The notes under the pieces were generated by a model. That model was not told where the DNA came from. It made no database searches and was given only the letters and a program-made list of their open reading frames with translations. Of a stretch of DNA of 64,000 nt, positions 31,547 to 39,600 are shown in pieces. This DNA is from Umezawaea sp049997955 (GTDB lineage Bacteria > Actinomycetota > Actinomycetes > Mycobacteriales > Pseudonocardiaceae), in contig JAEBDY010000009.1 in NCBI GenBank assembly GCA_049997955.1, positions 248,001 to 312,000 on the forward strand, read 5' to 3'. Within the stretch, counting starts at the first letter, position 1. Each line of letters starts with the position of its first letter. The position numbers were made by a program, and so were the translations under genes.

Positions 31547-33835
31547 TCAGTGGACAGTCCGCTCCGCGATCCACCTGGCGATCTGCGTCCGCGAGGTGAA
31601 CCCCAGCTTCTGCAGGATCCGCTCCACGTGCCCCTCGGCGGTCCGCCGGGCGATCACCAGCCGCACCGCGATGTCCTTGTTCGACAACCCGCCCGCCACC
31701 AGGTCCGCCACCTCCAGTTCGCGGCGCGTCAACGGCGTGGCCGACTCCTCGGCGGCGACCACGGCGGCGGGCTCCTCCAACGCGAACGCCACCGCCTCCT
31801 TCAGCCCGAACACCATTCCCCGCCGCAGCGCCCGCCCGAACGCCCGGTCCCCCAGCACCTCGATGGCCGCCCGCTCGCACGCCCCGTGCGGCGCGCCGAA
31901 GTACCGGGACCCGAACAGCGGGTACCCCACCGACTGCCAGATCTGGTGCGTGGCCCCGAGCAGCACCGCCGCCCGCTCCGCCGAACCCCGCGCCGCCGCG
32001 TTCCACGCCAGCACCTCGATCGCCAGCACCAGGCCGAGCAGGTCGTTGAAAGCCCGCTTCACCCGCAGGCACTCGCGCGCCAACTCCTCCGACAGGTCCC
32101 GGTCGCCGCGGGCGAACGCGCACATCGCCAGCACCCACGTCGCGTACGCGGTGGCCCACTGCTCGCCGTACCGCTCCCCCTCGGCCCGCGTCCGCTCGCA
32201 CAGCTCGGCCGCCCGTGCGAAGTCGGCCTGGAACACCGCCACGATGCCGAGTTCGACCCGTGCCAGCAGCACGTTGCTGTCGAGCAGCCCCAGTTTCCGG
32301 TAGAGCGCCCACGCCTCCCCGAACAGCTCGGCCGCCCGGTCCAGGTCGTCGCCGATCAGCTTCATGCACGCCAACCGGTGCGTGGCGTAGGCCAGCGCGG
32401 ACTCGTCATCGACCTCCAGCGCGTAGTCCCGGCACTCCTCCAGCATCGCCGTGGCCGCACCGAGATCACCCTGCACGGTCGCGAGGTATCCGCCCACCCA
32501 CAGGACCTTGGCCCGTTCGGGTCCGGGAACGGCGTCCAGCGCCAGCACCCGGTCGACCCACCGGCGGCCCTCGCCGAGCGCCCCGCACCCGGCCCAGTAG
32601 AACCACAGCGTGCCGACGAGGTGCAGGCCGACCACGCGCCCGTCCGGCGCTCCGACGCAGCGGTCCAACGCGACGCGCAGGTTGGCGTGGTCCATCCGCA
32701 TCCGGTCCTGCACGTCCGGCTGGGTCGGCCCGAACCACTCGCGTTCACCGCGTTCGGCGAGCGCGACGAAGTGGTCGCGGTGCTTGCGCCGCAACGACTC
32801 CTCCTCGTCGACGGCCCGCAGCCGGTCGCGGCCGAACTGGCGGAGCGGCTCCAGCAGGCGGAACCGCACCCCGTCGACGCCCTGTTCGGCGATCAGCACG
32901 GACTTGTCGACCAGCCCGCCCAGCACCTCCAGGTCGCCGTCGCACACGTCCTCGGCGGCTTCGAGGCCGAAGCTCCCGGCGAACACCGACACCCGCCGCC
33001 ACAGGCTCTGCTCCTGCTCGGTGCACAGCGCGTAGCTCCACTCGACGGCGGCGCGCAGCGTCTGGTGCCGCGGGAGCCCGCCGCGCCGACCAGCGGCGAG
33101 CAGCCGGTAGGTGTCGTGCAGCCCGTCGCGCAGGTGTTCCAGCGGCAGCAGCCGCAGCCGGACGGCGGCCAGTTCGATCGCGAGCGGGATGCCGCCGAGC
33201 AGGTGGCAGATCTCGGCCACCAGCGCCTCGTTGTCGGCGGTCAGCGCGAAGTCCGGGACCACGGCGGAGGCGCGCTCGGCGAACAGGTCGAGCGCCGGGT
33301 ACCTGCTGCCGTGCCCTGGGCGTTGCGGGTCCGGCAACGCCAACGGCGCCACCCGCCACAGGTGTTCGCCCTCGACGTCCAGCCGCTCCCGGCTCGTCGC
33401 CAGCAGGCGCAGACCGGGTGCCACGCGCAGCAGCGCGTCGGCGAGTTCGGCGACGACGTCCAGGAGGTGTTCGCACCCGTCGAGGACGACGAGCGCCTGC
33501 CGGTCCCTCAGGTGGGTGATCAGCACGGCGGTCTGGTCGCGGCCGGTGTCGTCGTGCGCGCCGAGCGCTTCGAGGACGGTGTGCACGAGCAGGTCCGCGT
33601 CGACGATGTGGGCCAGCTCGACGACCCAGACGCCGTCGGCGAAGGCGCGGCGCAGGTCCGCCGCGACGTGCAGGGCCAGCCGCGTCTTGCCGACCCCGCC
33701 GACCCCGGTCAGGGTGACCAGCCTCGCCTTCGCCAGCAGCCGTTTGACCTCGGCCGAGTCGTGCTTGCGGCCGACGAAACCGGTGGTGCCCGCAGGGAGG
33801 TTGCCGACCTGTCCTGAGCAGCCTGAAGCTCCCAC
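31547..33835 (-). CDS. LuxR-type regulator with STAND (NB-ARC-like) ATPase and TPR-like repeats
   Basis: A 762-residue regulator. The N-terminal STAND ATPase carries Walker A GVGGVGKTRLAL (near residue 45), Walker B LVVLDGCEHLLD and the sensor LLATSRERLDVEGE. A helical repeat region (about 400-640) looks like TPRs. The C-terminal LuxR HTH reads TPLTRRELEVADLVAGGLSNKDIAVRLV, shown here as two parts: TPLTRRELEVADLVAGG and LSNKDIAVRLVIARR. Such proteins use nucleotide-driven oligomerisation to switch genes on. GTG 33835 has no clear ribosome-binding site. The divergent STAS gene, 113 bases away, is a possible target. The gene differs from SARP-type AfsR by lacking an N-terminal SARP domain. Confidence 0.86.
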   Translation of the reverse strand: MGASGCSGQVGNLPAGTTGFVGRKHDSAEVKRLLAKARLVTLTGVGGVGKTRLALHVAADLRRAFADGVWVVELAHIVDADLLVHTVLEALGAHDDTGRDQTAVLITHLRDRQALVVLDGCEHLLDVVAELADALLRVAPGLRLLATSRERLDVEGEHLWRVAPLALPDPQRPGHGSRYPALDLFAERASAVVPDFALTADNEALVAEICHLLGGIPLAIELAAVRLRLLPLEHLRDGLHDTYRLLAAGRRGGLPRHQTLRAAVEWSYALCTEQEQSLWRRVSVFAGSFGLEAAEDVCDGDLEVLGGLVDKSVLIAEQGVDGVRFRLLEPLRQFGRDRLRAVDEEESLRRKHRDHFVALAERGEREWFGPTQPDVQDRMRMDHANLRVALDRCVGAPDGRVVGLHLVGTLWFYWAGCGALGEGRRWVDRVLALDAVPGPERAKVLWVGGYLATVQGDLGAATAMLEECRDYALEVDDESALAYATHRLACMKLIGDDLDRAAELFGEAWALYRKLGLLDSNVLLARVELGIVAVFQADFARAAELCERTRAEGERYGEQWATAYATWVLAMCAFARGDRDLSEELARECLRVKRAFNDLLGLVLAIEVLAWNAAARGSAERAAVLLGATHQIWQSVGYPLFGSRYFGAPHGACERAAIEVLGDRAFGRALRRGMVFGLKEAVAFALEEPAAVVAAEESATPLTRRELEVADLVAGGLSNKDIAVRLVIARRTAEGHVERILQKLGFTSRTQIARWIAERTVH

Positions 33836-33899
33836 GCCGGCACCATAGGGTCGTGCCGGCAGCCGGTCAATCCGGTGTTCCGGTAGGGCTGGGCAACAC

Positions 33900-33911
33900 G
33901 GGTAATTACCC
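33900..33911. promoter_or_regulatory. 12-bp palindrome between LuxR-STAND and STAS genes
   Basis: GGGTAATTACCC is a perfect palindrome in the divergent promoter region, and the AT core could also overlap a -10 box. It lies 65 bases before the LuxR-STAND start and 37 before the preferred STAS start. Confidence 0.4.
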
Positions 33912-33948
33912 CCTAGCCGGTGATGCGGCCACGTCGGACCCTGCGTTG

Positions 33949-34695
33949 ATGGGCGAGGACGACGACCTGCGCATCACCACCCGGCACCGCGACGGCGTGC
34001 TGGTGGTGACGGTCGCGGGCAGGCTCGACTGGTCGACCTACCTGCGCGTCCAGGACCAACTGCTGGACCACGCCGGCCACGAGCCGCTCGGCGTCGTCGT
34101 GGAGGTCGACGACCTCGCGGTCCGCTGCCCCGTCCTGCTGGTCGCGTTCGACATCGTGTGGACGTCTGCGGCCCGCTGGCCGGGCACCCCGCTGATGATG
34201 GTCGTCGACAACCCCGCCGTCGCGGACCTGCTGGACGCCAAGGGCCTGCCCCGGCACATGCCGAGGTTCCGCACGACCGACGAGGCGCTGACGGCCGTGG
34301 CGGCGCTGCGGCACGGCGACCAGGTCACCGCACCCCTGCCCAGTTGCCGCTGCCAGCCGTACGTGGCCGAGGAGATCACCGAACGGGCGTGCCGCCGGTG
34401 GGGCGTGTCGTCGCTGCTGGAGGTGGCGCCGCAGGTCGCCGCCGAGATGGTCAGCCACACCGACGACGACACCTCGGTCTCGCTGGTGCTGCGGCGGCGT
34501 GAACGCGAACTGTCCATCGGCGTCCGCACCTCCACCAACCTCACGACCGGCGAACGCCTGGCGCTGCGGCACAACATCGCGTCCATCGCGGTGTGCGACT
34601 TCCGCACGGGCGAGACCAGGGTCAGCTCCGACCGGATGGTGCTGTGGACCGTCCTGGACATCCCGACCGATCAGCCCGCCGCCTCCGTCAACTGA
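33949..34695 (+). CDS. STAS-domain protein with a degenerate HATPase-like half
   Basis: A 248-residue protein in two halves. Residues about 5-105 form a STAS domain (DGVLVVTVAGRLDWSTYLRV), the fold of anti-sigma-factor antagonists. Residues about 150-245 match the layout of an RsbW-type HATPase, but the N-box reads AEMVSHT where SELVTNA is usual (Asn to His), and the Mg-binding Asp is missing, so ATP binding is doubtful. The usual STAS phosphoserine is not obvious. It may be a partner-switch module that works by binding alone. ATG 33949 is preferred; frame-open codons upstream pass through the palindrome at 33900. The 3' end overlaps the HIT gene by 25 bases. Confidence 0.65.
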   Translation: MGEDDDLRITTRHRDGVLVVTVAGRLDWSTYLRVQDQLLDHAGHEPLGVVVEVDDLAVRCPVLLVAFDIVWTSAARWPGTPLMMVVDNPAVADLLDAKGLPRHMPRFRTTDEALTAVAALRHGDQVTAPLPSCRCQPYVAEEITERACRRWGVSSLLEVAPQVAAEMVSHTDDDTSVSLVLRRRERELSIGVRTSTNLTTGERLALRHNIASIAVCDFRTGETRVSSDRMVLWTVLDIPTDQPAASVN

Positions 34696-35144
34696 CGACG
34701 CAGCAGGTCGGCGCGAGGGCCGCGTTCCTCCAGCGGCGCGAACCGGTGCTCGGGCGTCGCGCGGGAGAAGTCGTCGCCCTCGTAGCGCGGGAACACGTGC
34801 ACGTGGAGGTGCCAGACGTGCTGCGAGCCGGCGGGTTCGTTGTGCTGGCGGGTCGACACGCCAGCACACCCGGCGTACGCCGCGCGCATCGCGATCGCCA
34901 CCGCGCGCACCACGTCGTGCACCGCGTGGCCGTACGCCGCTGGCAGGTCGTACAGGTTCTCGTGGTGCGCGTTGGGGATCACCAGGACGTGCGCCTCGTT
35001 GCCGGGCCGCCAGTGCGACGCCATCACCGCCGTCGCGAGCTCGGTGCGCAGCACGATGTCCCGCTGGTCGTCCGCGGCGGTGTCACCGCCGTCGAGCAGG
35101 AAGCAGAACGGGCACTCGTAGCCCTCGGGCTCGTGGTTGTGCAA
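34671..35144 (-). CDS. HIT-family nucleotide hydrolase or transferase
   Basis: A 157-residue protein. The histidine triad is complete in HVWHLHVHVFPR (near residue 115). Two cysteines at ECPFCFLL near the N-terminus suggest a bound zinc ion, as in many bacterial HIT proteins. Members cleave nucleoside phosphoramidates or dinucleotide polyphosphates. TTG 35144 is chosen because GAGGGG stands about 6 bases upstream. The gene is convergent with the STAS gene and overlaps its 3' end by 25 bases. Confidence 0.85.
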   Translation of the reverse strand: MHNHEPEGYECPFCFLLDGGDTAADDQRDIVLRTELATAVMASHWRPGNEAHVLVIPNAHHENLYDLPAAYGHAVHDVVRAVAIAMRAAYAGCAGVSTRQHNEPAGSQHVWHLHVHVFPRYEGDDFSRATPEHRFAPLEERGPRADLLRRQLTEAAG

Positions 35145-35178
35145 CGGATCCCCCTCAGCTCTTTGCCCTCAAAGCAGA

Positions 35179-35210
35179 ACGGGGTGCGACCGGATTCGGC
35201 CGCACCCCGT
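35179..35210 (-). terminator. Terminator of the chitinase gene
   Basis: An exact 10-bp stem ACGGGGTGCG (35179-35188 with 35201-35210), extended inside by a CCG/CGG pair, lies 14 bases past the chitinase stop on the minus strand. Confidence 0.75.
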
Positions 35211-35224
35211 CAAGCGTTGGTGGA

Positions 35225-36292
35225 TCAGCAGTACAGGTTGTTCCCCGCGGACGTGCCGAGGATCCCCACGAAGCGGTTGTAGGAGTCGACCCGGCTCTGG
35301 ACCTGCCCGGGGTTGCGACCGCCGCACTCCAGGCTGCCGTTGATGCTGCGGATCGTCTCGCCGAACCCGTTGCCGTTGACCATCGCGTTGTGCGGGGTCA
35401 TCGTGCCGGGGCCGGACTGCGTGTTCCAGTACCAGAGACCGGTCTTCCAGGCGATCGACGCGTTCCGCTCGACCTGGTAGGGGTCACCGAGCAGGTTGAT
35501 GCCGAGGGCGTCACCCGCCGCCTTGTAGTTGAAGTTCCAGCTCAGCTGGATCGGCCCGCGACCGTAGTACGCCGCGTTGCCCGCCGGGCAGCCGTAGGGC
35601 TGGCCGGTGTCGCAGTAGTGCGGGTAGTTCGCGGTGTTCTGCTCCACGATGTGGACCAGACCGCCGGTCTCGTGGTTCACGTTGGCCAGGAACGCCGCGG
35701 CTTCCTGCTTCTTCACCGTGTCGCTGCCGGTCTTCGCGAATCCGGGGTACGCGCTGAGCGCCGCCGTCAGACCGCTGTAGGTGTAGAACGGGTTCCGGTT
35801 CGGGAACATCTGGTTGAACTGCGACTCCGACACCACGAAGCCACCGGGCACCGGCGGGTCCGTCGTGGGCGGGTTGGTGCCGCCACCGCAGGTGAACGGC
35901 TCCCAGAACCAGGAGCTGATGACCGGGTCGTAGCCGGGGTTGTCGTGCTCGGCGATGTAGAACTTGCCGTCGGTGTACTTCACGATGTTGCCCGTGACGT
36001 AGTTCCGACCGGCGACCCAGGACGGGTAGTCGCAGCTGGGCGTGTTCCCGCCGCCACCGCAGACACCCTGGTCAGCCCACACGCTGTTGGTGCCGGGCGC
36101 CTGGTTCTGCGTCCACCACTGCGCGAGCCAGTTGCGGTTGTTGTAGGAGGCGGTCATGCCGTTCGTGTAGACGGAGCCGGAGTTCCACCCGGCGGCACAA
36201 CTGGCGGCCGTTGCCGAGGACGGCAGGACGACCGCCAGCACCGTCGCGCAGGCCACCGCGAGAAACGCGGCGATGATGCGAAGCCTCGACAC
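35225..36292 (-). CDS. Secreted GH19 chitinase with two CBM5/12-like domains
   Basis: A 355-residue exported enzyme. A signal peptide of about 27 residues (RLRIIAAFLAVACATVLAVV ... ATA) is followed by two carbohydrate-binding modules, CAAGWNSGSVYTNGMTASYN and CDYPSWVAGRNYVTGNIVKY, a Pro/Thr linker, and a GH19 catalytic domain. The catalytic Glu pair lies in FLANVNHETGGLVHIVEQ, and the substrate-site YYGRGPIQLSWNFNY is complete. It cleaves chitin by inversion. GTG 36292 has GAGGGAG 7 bases upstream and starts the signal peptide. Two DasR-type sites lie 132-160 bases upstream, so GlcN-6-phosphate/GlcNAc control is likely. Confidence 0.93.
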   Translation of the reverse strand: MSRLRIIAAFLAVACATVLAVVLPSSATAASCAAGWNSGSVYTNGMTASYNNRNWLAQWWTQNQAPGTNSVWADQGVCGGGGNTPSCDYPSWVAGRNYVTGNIVKYTDGKFYIAEHDNPGYDPVISSWFWEPFTCGGGTNPPTTDPPVPGGFVVSESQFNQMFPNRNPFYTYSGLTAALSAYPGFAKTGSDTVKKQEAAAFLANVNHETGGLVHIVEQNTANYPHYCDTGQPYGCPAGNAAYYGRGPIQLSWNFNYKAAGDALGINLLGDPYQVERNASIAWKTGLWYWNTQSGPGTMTPHNAMVNGNGFGETIRSINGSLECGGRNPGQVQSRVDSYNRFVGILGTSAGNNLYC

Positions 36293-36423
36293 TTGATCAC
36301 TCCCTCGTGCGGTTGCAGGGCCGCACAAAATTGACGGCAAGGCCGGCCCAAGGCACACCGAACAGACCGAACGAGTCGGCTGGCTCGAAGAGTCTTGTGA
36401 CCGGTGCCACAGTGAACCGCAGG

Positions 36424-36452
36424 TGGTATAGACCAGTCAAGGGTTCAGACCA
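36424..36452 (-). promoter_or_regulatory. Two dre-like (DasR-type) sites over the chitinase promoter
   Basis: TGGTATAGACCA (36424-36435) differs at one position from the core TGGTCTAGACCA of the Streptomyces DasR element. GGGTTCAGACCA (36441-36452) matches it more loosely; starts are 17 bases apart. On the minus strand TTGACT (36440-36435), a good -35 box, lies between them. The pattern recalls the 12-bp direct repeats known in Streptomyces chitinase promoters. Confidence 0.65.
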
Positions 36453-36625
36453 TTTTCGAGACCCGAACGGACCCGATCTTCGGGAAGGTGAACGCGCTGG
36501 TAGCGGCCCCGTCGCAGCGAACAAACGGTTTCAGCACACGATCATGGTCAACAGTGGCGTCGGACACACAGGATCAGGAGAGCGGAGTGCAACATCGCAT
36601 TCGCTCCGACGACCACCGTGTCCCA

Positions 36626-36684
36626 GCGCGTGGATCGCCGTCCGGGATCACGCAGGACGTGATCCCGGACGACGATCCACGCGC
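36626..36684 (-). terminator. 27-bp hairpin after the giant helicase gene
   Basis: Positions 36626-36652 pair with 36658-36684 over 27 bases with a single mismatch and loop CAGGA. It starts 5 bases past the helicase stop. This is far longer than an ordinary terminator stem and has no T-run, so it could also be a protected RNA 3' end or the remnant of a repeat element. Confidence 0.6.
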
Positions 36685-36689
36685 GGGTC

Positions 36690-39600
36690 CTAGTCGCGCT
36701 TGGCGAGGGGTAGCACCGATCCGAACTGCTCCTGCACGTTCGACGTGAGCCTGGTCAACCCGAGCACTTCGAGCGCGCCCCGGTACAGGGCCTCCTGCTC
36801 GTCCCAACCCAGCCGCTCCGCCACGTGCGACACCACCGCGGCCAGTTCGCGGGGCGGCACCTGGTTGAGGAGCCTGGGACCGAGCCGTCGAGGCCGAACC
36901 TCCGGCTGGGTGGGCAACCTGTAGGTGCGCGGCTTGACCCCGATCTCCCCGAGCGGGCTGTCCGCGACCAGAACCCCCTGCCGCACCGCCACGGTGATCG
37001 CCGAGTTGAGCGACTTGGCGATGAGCTTGCCGACCTTCTGGCCACCAGACGCCTTCACGAAGACGCTGTGCAGCCTGTCCCCCAGCATCGGGCCCTCGAC
37101 GTCGACGATCGCGCGAAGCCCTTCGACGACCGCCGCGGTCGACGCGTCGACAGGTGTGGGCAGCGTGCCGGTGAAGTGGTCGTAGTCGAGCAGGAAGCCG
37201 TTCGAGGCGGCAACGGGTGGCGCCACTTCGACCGACGGCTCTTCTCCCACCACCTGGACCGGGCCCTCGTCGACGTCGGGGAGGTCGAGCGGAGTGGCAG
37301 GAACGGGGTGTGCCGCTTCGAGAAGCGCCGGTGGCCGGTGTTGCTCCGGCCGGGCGGCGACCACCGGTTCCACCAGGTCGTCGACGCCGCTCGGCTCCGG
37401 CGTCCAGCCCGACGGGTGGATCTCCAGGTCCTCCAGCACGGTCCACAGTTCTTCGAGCGCGGCGGCCTTGTCCACGTAGAACGCGGATTCCCTGACGCGG
37501 AAGAACTTCCAACCACAGCGCTCCAGATCGCGCTGCCGTGCGAGATCCTTCTCGTAGGCGTCCGGACCGTGCCACGCGTCACCGTCGCACTCCACCGCGA
37601 GCCGGGACTTCCCGCCGACCACGACCAGGTCCAGGCGGTACCCCTGGGCGGGGAACTGCGGGATCACGCTGTACCCGCGATCGTGCAAGCGGTTGAAGAC
37701 CCGCTGCTCGAACAGGGAGTCGAACGGCTCGACCCTCACGTCCTCCGGTACCGCGCCGGTGCTCGCACCTTCGACGTCGGCGCGTTTCGCCACGCCGTAG
37801 CAGTAGTCGAGCAACTGGAACCGCATGTCCTCGGAGTTCCCCAGGTCCGACAGGGACACCGAGTGGAACAGCCACATCTGGTCCTTCGCGCGGGACGCGG
37901 CGACGTTGTAGCGCTGCACGTACGTCTCCATGGTCATCGCACCCATGCGGGTACCGGGCTCCGGCGCCGCGACCATGGACAGGAACACGACATCGCGCTC
38001 GGAACCCTGGAAGTCCGCGGCGTCACCGCACCGCAGGTCTCGAGCAAGCCATTCCTTGCGCGGCAGCCTTTCCAGCAACCGCTTTTCGATCATCTTCGCC
38101 TGGGCGCCGCCGAGCAGTGAGATCACGCCGAAGGTGAGACCGTCGTAGCGCGGGTCGGTGACGCACTTCTCGACCTGGTCGACGATGGCATCGACCTCCA
38201 CCGGGTTGATCTTGTTGGTCACTCCCCTGACGTACCCGTCGGCGAGGTACACGGGTTTGATCGGTTCGAGCCGGTCCGCGCCGTACTGGCGCACGGGGAC
38301 GAGGCGGATGCCGTCGGGCTCGTAGGCGATCCGGTTGGAGAAACCGATGATCTCCGGCACGCACCGGCGGTGCTCGGTCAGCGTGAGGAGACCGCTGAAC
38401 CGCATCTTGGCCTCGTCGAACAGGCTGCGCTTCGGGTCCTGCCAGGACGCGATGTAGCGGTCGTCGGCCAGGTACTGGCGAGCCAGGTCGCGGAGCTGCT
38501 GCTGGTCGACGCCCACCGCCGCGGGCGACACCTGCTTGTCGTCGCCGATCACCACGATCTTCGGTGCGAGGTACTGGAGGAACGTGGATTCCAGGCCTGC
38601 CTGCGAAGCCTCGTCGACGATCACGACGTCGAACATGCCCGGCTGGATGCGGAGCTGCTCGGCGATGCGGTAGACCGGCATGATCCAGACCGGCACGGCG
38701 GGCCTGCACCGCTCCATCGCCTGGCGGATCTCCGCTCGCCGTTTCGCCGCGTACCCACCGGTGCCCTTGCCGAGCCTGCGCACGAGCTGGGCGTACTGCG
38801 CCAGGTCCGCCTTGGCCCGGCCGTTGATGCGGTCGGGGGAAACGGCGTGGCCCCACGCGCGCGTCGCGGCGACGACCTCGACGTGGCCGCGAATCCGATC
38901 GTCGATCCGGTTGAGTTCCGCTTGGAGGGCGTTGATGTCCGGACTCTCCTGGGATCGCACCCAGGCGCCCGAGGCGGCCCACGCCCAGGCGAGGTCGAAG
39001 GTGGCCAGCCGGTCCTGCCAACCGCTGTCGAACGGATCGACCTCGACCGCGTCCCGCAACCCCGGCGCCGCGACCGACAGCCTTTCGGCCAGTTCGTCAC
39101 GACGCTGGACCATGCCGCGAACCGACCACAGCCGTTCCAGCCTGTGGTGGGCCACCGCGTAGGCGTCGTGGTCGCGTTCGAGCACCGCGGACGACAACCG
39201 GCCGGTGCACGGCGCGGAATCGGACCACCGACCGGACTCCTCCAACACCTGTTCGACCTGCCGCAGGGGTTCGACCGCAGCCGTCCAGGCGTCTTCGGCG
39301 GCCGCCGCGTCCACCAGGCTGGCGTACGCGCGAACACCCGCAAGGTCGTTCCAGTCCGGCCGCGGCAGACCTGCCTGGACGAGGAGGCGGACCTCCTCGT
39401 CGAGCCTGGCACCCAAGGCGAGCACTCGTCGGAGCTGGTCCAGCTCGGTGATGTGCCACTGCAAGCGCTCGTGGAGCGTGTCCTCCTGCGGGATCGGGAC
39501 CGTGTCGGGCCACGCCCGGTCCAGGCTGAGGAGGACCCGGCTCGCCTCACCCCAGGTGAGGAAGTCGTCCAGTTGCCCGACGGTGACCGGCGGGAGGCCG

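Larger units (their letters stand above)
36293..36689. other. Intergenic region with chitinase promoter and helicase 3' end
   Basis: No credible gene is seen. The left part holds the chitinase promoter with two dre-like sites (36424-36452). The right part holds the 27-bp hairpin after the helicase (36626-36684). The piece between, about 36460-36620, carries nothing I can name. Confidence 0.5.
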
